43,808 nt of DNA from Candidatus Pseudogracilibacillus intestinigallinarum (GCA_019113205.1 DXHX01000126.1:1-43808); one strand, 5' to 3'. Counted from the first letter of the stretch, positions 27,199 through 37,835 are shown. A program made the numbers and translations. Notes: generated by a model not told the origin, from the sequence alone.

Positions 27199-27876
27199 TT
27201 ACGGTTCAAAATATTGTCTCACATTACGGAATACGTCATTTTCAAATACGACTACTCCATACTCCTCTAAAATATGTGGAGTATAATCAGCCTCTTGGCT
27301 AAATTCTAAAATTTGGCTTAAAATATCTTCTTGTTCGTCGTATAATTCCTCAGGAATTTCAACATATAAGTGATATTTTCCTTCATAATGATAGAGCACT
27401 GTTCGAATATCAAATTCAAACAATGTGGAAATATTATGGCTTAATTGGATAACATCCTCTAATTCTTCGAAAGTAGATACCATCCATAAACTATCTTCAT
27501 CCATATTTTCTTTATTGTCCATTTGCTGATGTTTAGCTAATTTTTCTTCAATATAACTACGTGCTTTATCATTAATTGTAATATCAAATGTATCTTCAAT
27601 TTCGTCAAATGATTCGAAAGGGGAATCCCCTTTTCCTAATTGTGCTTTCGTTACAATAATTTCTAAACCTTTCTCTAACGCTTGTACTTGGATCCATAAA
27701 GGTCCCTCAACAGAAAAGTCTTCTTTATAATTTACTTCATCCATCATTTGCCAAAATAATTGTTCACTTCGTTCACGGTTATACCAAATTTCCTCTCGCT
27801 CAAATCCGCGATCTTCAATATCAACATAAGAAATATAAAATTTTACCGTATTTTCGTTAATTCTTTCTATCTCCAT
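27199..27876 (-). CDS. mecA: Adaptor protein MecA
   Basis: 225 residues. The N-terminal substrate-binding domain starts MEIERINENTVKFYISYVDIEDRGF, a strongly conserved opening; an acidic linker (about 90-130) leads to the C-terminal ClpC-binding domain with FEELEDVIQLSHNI and YHLYVEIPEE. MecA targets substrates such as ComK to ClpCP and is needed for assembly of the ClpC hexamer. The neighbours spx upstream and coiA-pepF downstream match B. subtilis. It has its own terminator, so it is probably a single-gene unit. Confidence 0.95.
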   Translation of the reverse strand: MEIERINENTVKFYISYVDIEDRGFEREEIWYNRERSEQLFWQMMDEVNYKEDFSVEGPLWIQVQALEKGLEIIVTKAQLGKGDSPFESFDEIEDTFDITINDKARSYIEEKLAKHQQMDNKENMDEDSLWMVSTFEELEDVIQLSHNISTLFEFDIRTVLYHYEGKYHLYVEIPEELYDEQEDILSQILEFSQEADYTPHILEEYGVVVFENDVFRNVRQYFEP

Positions 27877-28099
27877 TTAATACCTCTCCCTTCGATCAAA
27901 ATTAAACAATCCTTAGCACCTAACTTGAACAAGGTGGAAGAGATTACTTACTGAATTTATTATACTTATCTCTATTGTATGTTATCTTACGTGAGATGAA
28001 AATATAAATGCCTATTTATCAATGTGAATATAATATACTATCTTTCGAAACATTTTTCAATATTTCACCTTTTCTAAACAATATTCGCATAAATACGAA

Positions 28100-28132
28100 A
28101 AATCGTAAACCATTTAAGATGGTTTACGATTT
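28100..28132 (-). terminator. Rho-independent terminator of spx
   Basis: AAATCGTAAACCAT (28100-28113) pairs with ATGGTTTACGATTT (28119-28132) around a 5-base loop; T5 follows on the minus strand. Confidence 0.8.
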
Positions 28133-28151
28133 CTCTATTGTGCAATTTAAA

Positions 28152-28547
28152 TTAGTTTACCATTTTTTGAGCTTCACGTAATTGAAAAGTACGTACTGTT
28201 CTTGGTAAGAAGCGACGAATTTCATCTTCATTATAGCCAACTTGTAAACGTTTCTCATCTAAAATGATAGGACGTCTTAACAAGCCTGGGTTTTTTTGAA
28301 TTAATTCATATAAATCTTTTAAAGGAAGTTGCTCAATATTGACATCTAATTTTTGAAATACTTTAGATCTCGTTGAAATAATTTCATCTGTACCATCTTC
28401 TGTCATTCGTAAAATTTCTTTTATTTCATCTAATGATAATGGTTCAGAAAAAATATTTCTTTCTCTATATGCTATTTCGTGTTCTTCTAACCATGCCTTC
28501 GCTTTTCTGCAAGAGGTACAACTTGGCGAGGTATAGAGTGTTACCAT
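28152..28547 (-). CDS. spxA: Redox-sensing transcriptional regulator Spx
   Basis: 131 residues, the exact size of Spx. The thioredoxin-like N-terminus has the redox switch CTSC (C10/C13), and the segment [31 protein letters not shown] is the conserved RNA polymerase alpha-CTD-interacting region. Spx is an ArsC-fold protein that, when oxidised, redirects RNA polymerase to thiol-stress genes; it is degraded by ClpXP. The start has GAGGGG upstream. The stretch 28548-29000 upstream contains a perfect Fnr/CRP-type palindrome but no clear -35/-10 pair for spx was found. Confidence 0.96.
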   Translation of the reverse strand: MVTLYTSPSCTSCRKAKAWLEEHEIAYRERNIFSEPLSLDEIKEILRMTEDGTDEIISTRSKVFQKLDVNIEQLPLKDLYELIQKNPGLLRRPIILDEKRLQVGYNEDEIRRFLPRTVRTFQLREAQKMVN

Positions 28548-28688
28548 GTAACTTCACCCCTCATTCTTCTATTTATATATTAATTGTGAACTTCTTAGAC
28601 TCTCTAAGATTCCCAATTAATGGGCTCAATCCGATGTTCCATACGGTGCTGTTTGTAAAAAGTTATTCCATTGTACGAATTATTTGAA

Positions 28689-28704
28689 TGTGATAACCCT
28701 CACA
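28689..28704. promoter_or_regulatory. TGTGA-N6-TCACA palindrome (Fnr/CRP-family type) upstream of spx
   Basis: TGTGA (28689-28693), TAACCC, TCACA (28700-28704): a perfect match to the Fnr consensus of Bacillus and to ArcR-type boxes. It lies about 140 bases upstream of the spx start codon. No promoter was placed relative to it. Confidence 0.5.
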
Positions 28705-30099
<1,395 letters not shown>

Positions 30100-30100
30100 A

Positions 30101-30146
30101 AAAAAGCAGGTGGACAAGAGAATTTGTCCTTCCTGCTATTTTTGTT
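30101..30146 (+). terminator. Rho-independent terminator of trpS, overlapping the yjbA 3' end
   Basis: AGCAGG/CCTGCT (30105-30110, 30132-30137) and GGACAA/TTGTCC (30112-30117, 30124-30129) form the stem; T5 and T4 runs follow. The yjbA stop codon lies within the right arm. Confidence 0.8.
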
Positions 30147-30870
30147 TTACTTGTAAATATTTTTCTAAAAAAGGCTTTCCCTTCATCATCTGTTTACATA
30201 GATGCTCATGTTTTTTAGACCATCCACGTTTTACTTCATTGTATAAAAGGCGATATAATTGATCCTCTGTTAACTGATGAATTGCATACGATACTTTCTC
30301 ATCCTTCCATTCTGCCAACCAATACAACAATTCGCTCATATTCTTTGTTTTTTCAAGCTGTTTAACTGCAACCAACAAGAGCATCTTTAACTCTCTTTCT
30401 CTCCTAGTAAGCCCGTACATATATTTTCTATTTACATGTAAAAAGGATTCCTTTTCTTCTGTTTTGGGCATATGAAAATATTTAATTTGTTTCATCTTTT
30501 CACATAGTTGCAATACTTTTATTTCTTGTTTTAATGGGAGTCGACTCTTTTTTAATGGCATATTAAATCCAGTCGTATCAAACGCAATGACACCTTTTCC
30601 ATCCGTCAAAACTGCCGCATAGTCAATGGTCGTCTTTTTATATTTTTCTCTCTTTGTCGTTTTTTTATGTATATGATAAAGTAATGAACTCGGTAACGGT
30701 TGAATATTATTTTCTACTGCATCCAATACTTGTTCAGTCACATATAAGACCGGTATCTGTTCTAATAGTTCTACCTTATCTTCCTTTCTCCACTCATATT
30801 GTGGACATACTTGATATCCTTCTTTTTTACCAATAAACCAATTTACCCAAACATCATGAATAAAATGCAT
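30136..30870 (-). CDS. yjbA: YjbA family protein (DUF3603)
   Basis: 244 residues from ATG 30870, six bases after GAGGG; an ATG at 30876 abuts that site. The opening MHFIHDVWVNWFIGKKEGYQVCPQ and the segments EWRKEDKVELLEQIP and GLTRRERELKMLLL match B. subtilis YjbA. It is a soluble protein of unknown function found in Bacillaceae beside trpS. The last codons run into the trpS terminator, so both genes share their 3' ends. Confidence 0.88.
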   Translation of the reverse strand: MHFIHDVWVNWFIGKKEGYQVCPQYEWRKEDKVELLEQIPVLYVTEQVLDAVENNIQPLPSSLLYHIHKKTTKREKYKKTTIDYAAVLTDGKGVIAFDTTGFNMPLKKSRLPLKQEIKVLQLCEKMKQIKYFHMPKTEEKESFLHVNRKYMYGLTRRERELKMLLLVAVKQLEKTKNMSELLYWLAEWKDEKVSYAIHQLTEDQLYRLLYNEVKRGWSKKHEHLCKQMMKGKPFLEKYLQVKQK

Positions 30871-30882
30871 GTTCATCCCTCA

Positions 30883-30944
30883 CTGTTCAACATATTTATG
30901 TCCCATTATGTCCATAAATGGATAAAAATATGCTTCTTGAACAG
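30883..30944. repeat. Nested inverted repeat between yjbA and the downstream membrane gene
   Basis: CTGTTCAA (30883-30890) and TTGAACAG (30937-30944) are perfect arms 46 bases apart, with an inner ATTTATG/CATAAAT pair. No T tract follows, so a terminator is not supported; an mRNA leader structure of yjbA is possible. Confidence 0.45.
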
Positions 30945-30948
30945 CATA

Positions 30949-31167
30949 TTATTTCAATTGTAATTTATCAAAAGGTAGTTTATGAATGGTAATGCTAACT
31001 ATAATAACTCCAAGTGGAAAAAAGTAACATTCCATTCGTCTGCTAATAAAATGTACATATTCATACCAAGTAATGCCCGCAGGTAAAAAATTCATATACG
31101 CAATTACCGTAATTCCACCAGATATAGCAAGTCCAAACCCAAGTAGAAACAAAAAAATATACCCCAT
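30949..31167 (-). CDS. Small membrane protein of unknown function
   Basis: 72 residues with two hydrophobic segments (about 3-25 and 48-62) separated by an amphipathic loop containing WYEYVHFISRRMECYFF. GAGGGA lies five bases before the ATG. Similar short two-helix proteins are found near fabF in Bacillaceae, but no function is known to me. It is located between fabF and yjbA, both on the same strand; the fabF terminator lies upstream, so it must have its own promoter. Confidence 0.65.
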   Translation of the reverse strand: MGYIFLFLLGFGLAISGGITVIAYMNFLPAGITWYEYVHFISRRMECYFFPLGVIIVSITIHKLPFDKLQLK

Positions 31168-31228
31168 ATTTATTCCCTCATTTTTATAAGCTTGTACTAT
31201 ACTCTATGCTTCGTTTTCATCTTTATTA

Positions 31229-31270
31229 AAAAAAGTGTAAGCGACATGAATTTTGCGTCGCTTACACTTT
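31229..31270 (-). terminator. Rho-independent terminator of fabH-fabF
   Basis: AAAGTGTAAGCGAC (31232-31245) is perfectly complementary to 31257-31270; T7 follows on the minus strand. Confidence 0.85.
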
Positions 31271-31274
31271 CGTA

Positions 31275-32516
31275 TTAATCGTTAAATTTTTTAAAGACTA
31301 AACAAGCATTATGTCCACCGAAACCGAATGAATTACTTAATACAACATCCACTTCTTGTTGACGGCTTTCATTTGGTACGTAGTCTAAGTCACACGCTTC
31401 GTCTGGTGTTTCATAATTGATTGTTGCAGGGATTGTACTATCTTCAATTGCTTTAACAGAAATGACCCCTTCTACTCCACCAGCAGCTCCTAATAAATGA
31501 CCAGTCATCGATTTTGTTGAGGAGATTGCCACTTTCTTTGCATGCTCCCCAAATACTTCTTTAATTGCTTCTGTTTCATATTTATCATTTAATTCTGTAC
31601 TCGTTCCATGTGCATTAATATATGTTACTTCTTCAGGTTGAACATTCGCATCATTTAATGCTTGTTTCATTGCACGGACAGCACCTTCTCCACCTTCTGC
31701 TGGTGCTGTAATATGGAATGCATCACCTGTTGCACCGTATCCAACAATTTCCGCATAAATTTTTGCACCACGGGCTTGTGCGGATTCTAATGTTTCTAAT
31801 ACTAGAATACCAGCACCTTCCCCCATGACAAAACCATCACGGTTTTTATCAAATGGACGGCTCGCTGTTTTAGGATCATCATTAAATGATAATGCCTTCA
31901 TTGATGAAAATCCTGCAAATGCCATATTTGTTAGTGGTGATTCTGTACCACCAGTAATAATATAATCTACATCCCCACGTTGAACCGCTTTATAAGCATC
32001 TCCAATTGAGTTTGTACCTGAAGCACATGCTGTTACTGTACATGAGTTTATTCCTTTTGCTCCGAGTTGGATCGATACTTGCCCAGCTGCCATATCTGGA
32101 ATTAACATCGGCACGAAAAATGGACTTACACGACGATACCCTTTGTCAATGAATTTTCTCATTTGTTCTTCGTACGTATCCATTCCACCTATTCCACAAC
32201 CAATCCAAACTCCGACACGATCTGCAATAGATTCATCGATCATTAAATTGGCATCTTCTACTGCCATTTTTGATGCTGCAATGGCATATTGTACAAATAA
32301 ATCCATCCGTTTTGCTTCTTTTTTCTCCACAAATTTTGTTACGTCAAAATCTTTTACCTCTGCAGCGACAGATACTGGAAATTCATCTTTATTTACTCTA
32401 GTAATATAGTCAACTCCTGATTGACCTTGAACGATATTCTTCCACAATGTTTCTGCATCATTTCCAACAGGTGTCACCGCTCCGACTCCTGTTACAACTA
32501 CACGTCTATTCGTCAT
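31275..32516 (-). CDS. fabF: Beta-ketoacyl-ACP synthase II
   Basis: 413 residues, normal length. The condensing-enzyme triad is visible: the nucleophile C164 in [10 protein letters not shown], the first His in [11 protein letters not shown] and the second in [11 protein letters not shown]. The C-terminal loop [10 protein letters not shown] is typical. It elongates acyl-ACP with malonyl-ACP in fatty acid synthesis. The start has GGGAGG upstream. It follows fabH by 51 bases, the fabHA-fabF order of B. subtilis. Confidence 0.97.
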   Translation of the reverse strand: MTNRRVVVTGVGAVTPVGNDAETLWKNIVQGQSGVDYITRVNKDEFPVSVAAEVKDFDVTKFVEKKEAKRMDLFVQYAIAASKMAVEDANLMIDESIADRVGVWIGCGIGGMDTYEEQMRKFIDKGYRRVSPFFVPMLIPDMAAGQVSIQLGAKGINSCTVTACASGTNSIGDAYKAVQRGDVDYIITGGTESPLTNMAFAGFSSMKALSFNDDPKTASRPFDKNRDGFVMGEGAGILVLETLESAQARGAKIYAEIVGYGATGDAFHITAPAEGGEGAVRAMKQALNDANVQPEEVTYINAHGTSTELNDKYETEAIKEVFGEHAKKVAISSTKSMTGHLLGAAGGVEGVISVKAIEDSTIPATINYETPDEACDLDYVPNESRQQEVDVVLSNSFGFGGHNACLVFKKFND

Positions 32517-32567
32517 GTCTAAATGCCTCCCTATAAATATGTCTTATATTTATAACATTTGTTATCC

Positions 32568-33506
32568 TTATTTACCCCAACGTAGTGCAACTGCTCCCCA
32601 AGTGAGACCGCCACCGAACCCTACTAACACGATAACATCCCCATCTTTAATTTTTCCATCTTCAATCGATTGTGATAATGCGATTGGAATAGAAGCCGAT
32701 GAATTATTACCGTAATATTTAATCGTTGTAGCCATTTTATCTTCGTCAATTCCAATACGTTGACGTGCCGCTTCCATAATACGAATATTCGCCTGGTGTG
32801 GCACTAAATAGTCTACATCTTCTTTCCTTAATCCTGCTTTTTCTACGACGTTAATGCATGATTCCGGCATTTGACGTACAGCAAACTTAAATACTTCGCG
32901 TCCATTCATATATAAAAATCCGTCATCTTTTTGTAATAAATGTGGTCCACCTTTACCATTTGCTCCTAGTTCAAATGATAAAATTCCATTTCCTTCAGAC
33001 ACATTGCTTAGTACTGCCGCACCAGCACCATCCCCTAATAACACGCATGTATTACGGTCTGTCCAGTCAGTAATTTTTGATAGTTTATCTACCCCTACCA
33101 CCAATACGTTTTTATATGCACCAGCTTCAATAAACTGTTGACCTGTAATAACTCCATACATAAATCCAGCACATGCTGCACCTAGATCCATTGCTGCCGC
33201 ATTTGTAGCTCCTAATCTATCTTGGATCATACAAGCAACAGATGGAAAAGGCGTATCTGGTGTAACAGTAGCAACTAAAATTAAGTCTATCTCATCTGCT
33301 GTTTTACCCGCACTTTTTAATGCTCTTTCCGCAGCAATAAAAGCCATATCTGATGAATCTTCATCATCTTTGGCAATTCTTCTTTCCTCAATTCCAGTTC
33401 TTGTTCTTATCCATTCATCTGTTGTATCTACAATTTTTTCTAAATCCGTATTTGTTACGATATTATCTGGAGCATAATGTCCAACACCAATAATACCTAC
33501 ACCCAT
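32568..33506 (-). CDS. fabH: Beta-ketoacyl-ACP synthase III
   Basis: 312 residues. FabH starts fatty acid synthesis by condensing (branched-chain) acyl-CoA with malonyl-ACP. The catalytic triad is present: C112 in [11 protein letters not shown], His in [13 protein letters not shown] and Asn in [11 protein letters not shown]. The active-site position and neighbouring fabF indicate the main fabHA-type enzyme. In B. subtilis the operon is controlled by FapR; no clear FapR box was found in 33507-33753. Confidence 0.97.
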   Translation of the reverse strand: MGVGIIGVGHYAPDNIVTNTDLEKIVDTTDEWIRTRTGIEERRIAKDDEDSSDMAFIAAERALKSAGKTADEIDLILVATVTPDTPFPSVACMIQDRLGATNAAAMDLGAACAGFMYGVITGQQFIEAGAYKNVLVVGVDKLSKITDWTDRNTCVLLGDGAGAAVLSNVSEGNGILSFELGANGKGGPHLLQKDDGFLYMNGREVFKFAVRQMPESCINVVEKAGLRKEDVDYLVPHQANIRIMEAARQRIGIDEDKMATTIKYYGNNSSASIPIALSQSIEDGKIKDGDVIVLVGFGGGLTWGAVALRWGK

Positions 33507-33753
33507 CTTGCCATCTCCTTTAACATTCTAACTTAATAGCAAATATTATGACTTGGTATAAACTTTAAGCTATTTTTCCGTTTCATGCAAGAAAAAAATT
33601 AAAAACCGATTATAATTTTCACTTCTTTTTAACAAATATTTTATTACACGCTTAATTTATCGTTTTCCTCTTTTCTTTTTATTCATTCTTTGCTAAACTT
33701 ATAAAGGATGTATATTGTAAATACATATGTAAATGGTAAATGAGGTGTAACGA

Positions 33754-33936
33754 ATGAGAGTTATTGTCGCGTTTATTTGGGCAGTTTTAATTAGTTCGGC
33801 TTTAGCTTATATCCTATCAAGCATGGCAAATGAAATGTTTAATTTCACGCAAGCATTAGGATTAAGTATTTCAATGATCGTTGCGGTAATGATCATTGAT
33901 GGAGTTTTATCAAGTTTTACAAAAAGTGTCGAATAA
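33754..33936 (+). CDS. DUF2929-family small membrane protein
   Basis: 60 residues with two hydrophobic segments (about 3-24 and 34-55) separated by SMANEMFNFTQALG. The pattern and the position divergent from fabH match DUF2929 proteins of Bacillaceae, of unknown function. GAGGTG lies upstream of the ATG. A single-gene unit with its own terminator. Confidence 0.75.
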   Translation: MRVIVAFIWAVLISSALAYILSSMANEMFNFTQALGLSISMIVAVMIIDGVLSSFTKSVE

Positions 33937-33939
33937 CTT

Positions 33940-33971
33940 AAAAAGATTTCAGCATATGCTGAAATCTTTTT
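33940..33971 (+). terminator. Terminator of the DUF2929 gene
   Basis: A 32-bp perfect palindrome centred on CAGCATATGCTG, with A5 before and T5 after. The spacer from there to moaD (33972-34168) has no gene. Confidence 0.8.
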
Positions 33972-34057
33972 ATTTTTGAATTATAAAATATAAGGACGAA
34001 CTAACAAGAATGAAACGATATAATGACAGGTTGCTTTAACTACATTGATCAAAAAAT

Positions 34058-34100
34058 TGGCTAGATGAAGTTCGATATAACAACGAGCTTCATCTAGCCA
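34058..34100 (-). terminator. Rho-independent terminator of moaE-moaD
   Basis: TGGCTAGATGAAG (34058-34070) is perfectly complementary to 34088-34100; T6 follows on the minus strand. Confidence 0.8.
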
Positions 34101-34168
34101 TTCCACTACATCAACATATTGTAAGGTTTTCAAGTCACTCGCCAACGTCTAACCAAGTTTAACAACAA

Positions 34169-34405
34169 TTAGCCTCCACTTACAGGTGGGATAAATGCAA
34201 CAACGTCTCCCGACTGAACAACATCTGTTTCCGTTGCATATTCTTCATTAATTGCGACCATGGCATCTTCTAATAAGGAAGCAATGTCATATTTAGCTAA
34301 AAAAACATCTTTAATTTCTTTTACTGTTTTTCCATTCGCTTCTACTTCTAACTGCTTTTGTCCAACTTTTTCTTGTATTTGTGCAAAAAATAGTAACTGT
34401 ACCAT
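34169..34405 (-). CDS. moaD: Molybdopterin synthase small subunit, sulfur carrier MoaD
   Basis: 78 residues with a ubiquitin-like fold and the C-terminal PPVSGG, whose last glycine is thiocarboxylated to donate sulfur to cyclic pyranopterin. It starts at the base after the moaE stop codon, with GGGGAT as ribosome-binding site, so the two subunits are coupled. Other cofactor genes (moaA, moaC, mogA, moeA, mobA) are not in the window. Confidence 0.9.
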   Translation of the reverse strand: MVQLLFFAQIQEKVGQKQLEVEANGKTVKEIKDVFLAKYDIASLLEDAMVAINEEYATETDVVQSGDVVAFIPPVSGG

Positions 34406-34870
34406 TTACATATCCCCTTCCATTGGTTTACCTTCAGGATACGAGGTAGTTTCTCTTTGGTCACCAATCCATTCTGTTCCATCTTCCCAATTTTCTTTCT
34501 TCCAAATGGGAACGATTTCTTTAATTCGTTCAATCGCATATTCACACGCATGAAATGCTGCTTTTCGATGTGGTGTAGAAACTGCAATAACGACCGCAAT
34601 TTCTGAAATATCTAATTTACCGATTCGATGGCCAATTGCCACCTCCGCATCGGGATGCATTTCTTGTATTTCCTGCCCGATTCGAGCAAGCTGTTTTTCA
34701 GCCATTGGAATATATGCATCGTACTCCAAATAAAGTGTCTTTTTTCCTTTTGTAAACTCCCTAGCAATTCCGGTGAACGTACAAATTGCACCAGCTTCTC
34801 GTCGAACAACCTTATCCATACACGATTGAACATCTAATGGTGAAGTTGTAATCCAAAAAAGTTTTTCCAT
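34406..34870 (-). CDS. moaE: Molybdopterin synthase large subunit MoaE
   Basis: 154 residues. MoaE inserts two sulfurs from MoaD into precursor Z. Conserved elements are AGAICTFTGIARE near the N-terminus, the segment IGHRIGKLDISEIAVVIAVSTPHRKAAFHACEYAIERIK and the lysines of the active site in VPIWKKENWEDG. First gene of a two-gene moaE-moaD unit. Confidence 0.93.
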   Translation of the reverse strand: MEKLFWITTSPLDVQSCMDKVVRREAGAICTFTGIAREFTKGKKTLYLEYDAYIPMAEKQLARIGQEIQEMHPDAEVAIGHRIGKLDISEIAVVIAVSTPHRKAAFHACEYAIERIKEIVPIWKKENWEDGTEWIGDQRETTSYPEGKPMEGDM

Positions 34871-34905
34871 TATTATCCCACCTTATAAATTGACAATTTT
34901 GTACA

Positions 34906-34948
34906 AAAAAGGTTGATTCCACAATGGATATCGTGAATCAACCTTTTT
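34906..34948. terminator. Terminator of yitW
   Basis: AAAAAGGTTGATTC (34906-34919) is perfectly complementary to 34935-34948; T and A runs on both sides allow use in both directions. It begins a few bases from the yitW stop. Confidence 0.8.
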
Positions 34949-34951
34949 ATA

Positions 34952-35263
34952 TTAGTCAGGGATACCTAATGCGATTTTCGCATAGCGAGACATTTTGTCT
35001 TTCCCCCAAGGTGGGTCCCAAACGATATTTACATTAATTTCTTTTATTTCGGGGATATCCGCTAAGACATGACGTACATCTGCTTCAATATGTCCAGCTA
35101 ACGGACATCCCATTGACGTTAATGTCATCGTAACTGTACATAAACCTTCATCATCTAGGTCTACATCATAAATTAACCCCATATTTACAATATCGATTCC
35201 AAGTTCTGGGTCGATAACGTTTTCTAAAGCGCCTAATATATTTTCTTTTAAAGCTTCATCCAT
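34952..35263 (-). CDS. yitW: MIP18/SufT-type iron-sulfur assembly protein YitW (DUF59)
   Basis: 103 residues, one DUF59 domain: LENVIDPELGIDIVNMGLIYDV, the conserved TLTSMGCPLAGHI with its reactive cysteine, and NVNIVWDPPWGKDKM. Relatives (SufT, PaaD, CIA2/MIP18) help assemble or transfer Fe-S clusters. It is beside the yitV- and yitU-like genes, as in B. subtilis. The upstream spacer (35264-35333) has only the end of yitV. Confidence 0.9.
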   Translation of the reverse strand: MDEALKENILGALENVIDPELGIDIVNMGLIYDVDLDDEGLCTVTMTLTSMGCPLAGHIEADVRHVLADIPEIKEINVNIVWDPPWGKDKMSRYAKIALGIPD

Positions 35264-35333
35264 AAAGATTTCCTCCTTTACATAGATCTACTTCTATTTA
35301 ACCATATTTTACACTTTTTGAAAAATGAATGAT

Positions 35334-36104
35334 TTAATTTTTTAAATATATTTCAAACCAAGCTGCCGCTTCATTCATCGACAGTTTACTAATATTATGG
35401 ATACGACCTTTTTCTTCTAAAAAGTGAACATGGTCTTTATTAGCGTATTGTTCTTTTACTTGTTTATAAAATTCTCTCGTATAATCGATTGGTACGACTG
35501 CGTCTTGATCCCCGTGCCAAATAAACAGAGGTCGATCATTTAACGCAGCTAAGTTTTTTGTAATATCATATTTCGACACTAACGCCAATGCCGCATCCAC
35601 ATCTTTTTGCGGAATTTGAGCATCATGATTTGTATTATATCGGTCAATTAAAACTTGTGCATACTCTGACATACTCGGTGTTCCCATTAACACTGTAGCT
35701 GTACTAATCCAATCATATGTACGTAAAGCACCATATGTTGTAATACCACCCATGCTCGTACCGCCAATACCTAGTTTCCCATCTAATAGTAAGTTTTCTT
35801 TTTCTAAATAATTTTTAATTGTTTGTAATTCTTTAATATTCGTTAGTACAATTTGCCAAAAACCTAACTCTATCTCACTCTGGGTAGCATTATTTCTTCT
35901 TTCCCCATGGAAAATACTCTCCGGCAACAACACTCGTAAACCTTTTTCTGCGATTTTATATGCTAATGTTAAACTACTCTCTTTCTCTCCATTAAAACCG
36001 TGGTAATACACAACCGTTGGCAATGCTTCACTCTTTTTCGTTGCATCTGATACGATTAATACAGGTATTTCCTCTATATATTTCTTTTCCACCGATAATT
36101 CCAT
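35334..36104 (-). CDS. yitV: YitV-like alpha/beta hydrolase (esterase)
   Basis: 256 residues from ATG 36104, nine bases after AAAGGA; the frame extends to 36164 without a start signal. The alpha/beta-hydrolase features are the oxyanion segment VVYYHGFNGEKESSL, the nucleophile elbow GGTSMGG (Ser), the acid DQDAVVP and a C-terminal His (RIHNIS). The natural substrate is unknown. Divergent to the yitU-like gene; the shared intergenic region is 36105-36233. Confidence 0.85.
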   Translation of the reverse strand: MELSVEKKYIEEIPVLIVSDATKKSEALPTVVYYHGFNGEKESSLTLAYKIAEKGLRVLLPESIFHGERRNNATQSEIELGFWQIVLTNIKELQTIKNYLEKENLLLDGKLGIGGTSMGGITTYGALRTYDWISTATVLMGTPSMSEYAQVLIDRYNTNHDAQIPQKDVDAALALVSKYDITKNLAALNDRPLFIWHGDQDAVVPIDYTREFYKQVKEQYANKDHVHFLEEKGRIHNISKLSMNEAAAWFEIYLKN

Positions 36105-36233
36105 ACAACATCGTCCTTTCCTTTTATACATCTTTATTATGGATGAATCATAATTCATTTGCAACGCATATAAATCGTTCGCTAGAGATATTTATTTGTT
36201 TTTGTTATGATAGACATACACGAGGTGATACGA

Positions 36234-37067
36234 ATGAAAGAAAAACATTTAATAGCTTTAGATTTAGATGGAACGTTGTTATCAGACCAACGCCAAATAT
36301 TAGCACCGACGAAAGAAACGATTCAACATTTAATAGAAGCTGGTCATGTTGTCGTCATTGCAACTGGTCGTTCTAATAAATTAAGTATCCACTACTATCA
36401 TGAATTAGGATTGAAAACACCTTTAATTAACTCTAACGGGGCTGTGATTCACCATCCACATGATAAAAATTGGGGAGTCCATCATACTCCATTAGAGCGA
36501 AAATTAGCGTTAGATATTATTGATGCGAATAAACAATTGCAAGGAAAAAACGTATTAGCGGCTGTACAAGATACTGTATATTTAGATCAATACGATGAAC
36601 ATATTTTTGATTTTTATCAACCAAAAAAAGATGATCCATTCCATGTAGGGCCTGTAACAGATTTATTAAAAGATGACCCAACATTGATGTTATTGTATCC
36701 AGATAAAGACAATTTACAGCGATTAACGTCGTATTTAAATGATTTACATGCTGATATTATTGACCATCGAAATTGGGGAGAACCGACCAATATCATTGAA
36801 GTAATGAATAATAAAGTAAACAAAGCAACAGCAATACAACAAGTCGCAAAAGAATTCGGTATTTCGAAAGAACGTATCATTGCATTCGGTGATGAAACGA
36901 ATGACTTGGCTATGATTGATTATGCTGGAGTAGGTGTGGCGATGGGAAATGCGGTGGATGAACTAAAAACCGTCGCAAAACATGTAACAGATACAAATGA
37001 AAATAATGGTATCGGTCAATTTTTAGCGGATTATTTTCAACTAAAAATTACTTCATTACAAAAGTAG
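36234..37067 (+). CDS. yitU: YitU-like Cof-type HAD phosphatase
   Basis: 277 residues from ATG 36234, preceded by GAGGTG; the frame runs back to 36207. HAD motif I is ALDLDGTLL (nucleophile and general acid Asp), motif II IATGRS, motif III the lysine in NNKVNKATAI and motif IV AFGDETNDLAMI. A large C2-type cap sits between motifs II and III, as in the Cof/YitU group. Members dephosphorylate sugar phosphates or flavin precursors; YitU of B. subtilis is implicated in riboflavin synthesis as a phosphatase, from memory. The location with yitV/yitW supports this name over YkrA. Confidence 0.8.
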   Translation: MKEKHLIALDLDGTLLSDQRQILAPTKETIQHLIEAGHVVVIATGRSNKLSIHYYHELGLKTPLINSNGAVIHHPHDKNWGVHHTPLERKLALDIIDANKQLQGKNVLAAVQDTVYLDQYDEHIFDFYQPKKDDPFHVGPVTDLLKDDPTLMLLYPDKDNLQRLTSYLNDLHADIIDHRNWGEPTNIIEVMNNKVNKATAIQQVAKEFGISKERIIAFGDETNDLAMIDYAGVGVAMGNAVDELKTVAKHVTDTNENNGIGQFLADYFQLKITSLQK

Positions 37068-37126
37068 CTTAATAGAATCACCTATACAAAATATCCAAGC
37101 GATTAGGATATAACTCTATCAGCTAC

Positions 37127-37170
37127 AAAAGGGAATTTCAGTAAATTAATTTTTACTGGAATTCCTTTTT
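37127..37170 (+). terminator. Terminator of yitU; second copy of the dispersed hairpin
   Basis: GGAATTTCAGTAAA (37132-37145) pairs with TTTACTGGAATTCC (37152-37165) through one T-G wobble, flanked by A4G and T5. Nearly the same sequence, reversed, occurs at 19375-19420. Confidence 0.8.
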
Positions 37171-37519
37171 CATTTTATTTGATAAACTACGTTATTCCAT
37201 AAATCTATTATGCTATGTTAATACACGAACACTCTCTAGTAAATTTAAGGTAACTACACAATAACTTATGATGTGCTCCTATCATTTCAACATAATCAAA
37301 AGTTCGTTTTATCCAACGCACCTACTTATTTGCTATGATAATATTTAAGAAATTTATTGTAATTTTAATATAAAGTAATAGAATACCTTTTCATTTGTGA
37401 ACTTTTTTTAAAAAATATTGCCGGATATTTATAAAATGCACCTTATTCACAACGATGAAATGGTCTTTTTTTATAAAATATGTTACATTTATGATGGAAT
37501 AATGATAGGAGGGATATTT
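37171..37519. other. AT-rich spacer upstream of the Nfu-N domain gene
   Basis: No gene is seen in this 350-bp stretch. It contains AT runs and a ribosome-binding site at its end; no convincing promoter was found. Confidence 0.4.
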
Positions 37520-37783
37520 GTGGCAATTAGACCAGAAGGAACACCAAACCCAAACGCAGTGAAATTTACTTCCGATACAGTTATCTTTGAAGGAAACGAC
37601 AGTGTTTCTGTTATGCCTGGAGATACGAGTGAACATGAAGTATTAAACGAATTAATGAAATTAGAAGGTGTTGATAACGTTTTTGGTTATCAAAACTTTA
37701 TTACAGTAAACAAACAATTTGATGTGGAATGGGATCACTTACTAAACAAAATAATCGAAGTTATCGAAAGTTATGGATATTAA
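37520..37783 (+). CDS. NifU/Nfu N-terminal domain protein
   Basis: 87 residues from GTG 37520, six bases after AGGAGGG; the frame is open back to 37418 but without a start signal. The sequence RPEGTPNPNAVKFTSD, then HEVLNELMKLEGVDNVFGYQNFITVNK and EWDHLLNKIIEVIESYG, is the Nfu N-terminal domain standing alone, without the Fe-S-binding CxxC domain of full Nfu. In Nfu this domain supports interaction with client proteins. A stand-alone copy is frequent in Firmicutes; its role is unclear. Confidence 0.85.
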   Translation: MAIRPEGTPNPNAVKFTSDTVIFEGNDSVSVMPGDTSEHEVLNELMKLEGVDNVFGYQNFITVNKQFDVEWDHLLNKIIEVIESYGY

Positions 37784-37802
37784 TTTGATACATAACCAAA
37801 TC

Positions 37803-37835
37803 ACTTGTAGGGAAATGATCTCTACAAGTTTTTTC
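37803..37835 (+). terminator. Terminator of the Nfu-N gene
   Basis: ACTTGTAG (37803-37810) pairs with CTACAAGT (37822-37829) and is followed by T6. Confidence 0.75.

Noticed and set aside
28433-28687. 84-residue plus-strand ORF
   Set aside because: Begins as an antisense shadow of spx and continues by chance; no start signals.
33507-33753. FapR operator upstream of fabH
   Set aside because: No sequence close to TTAGTACCTRNTACTAA could be found by eye.
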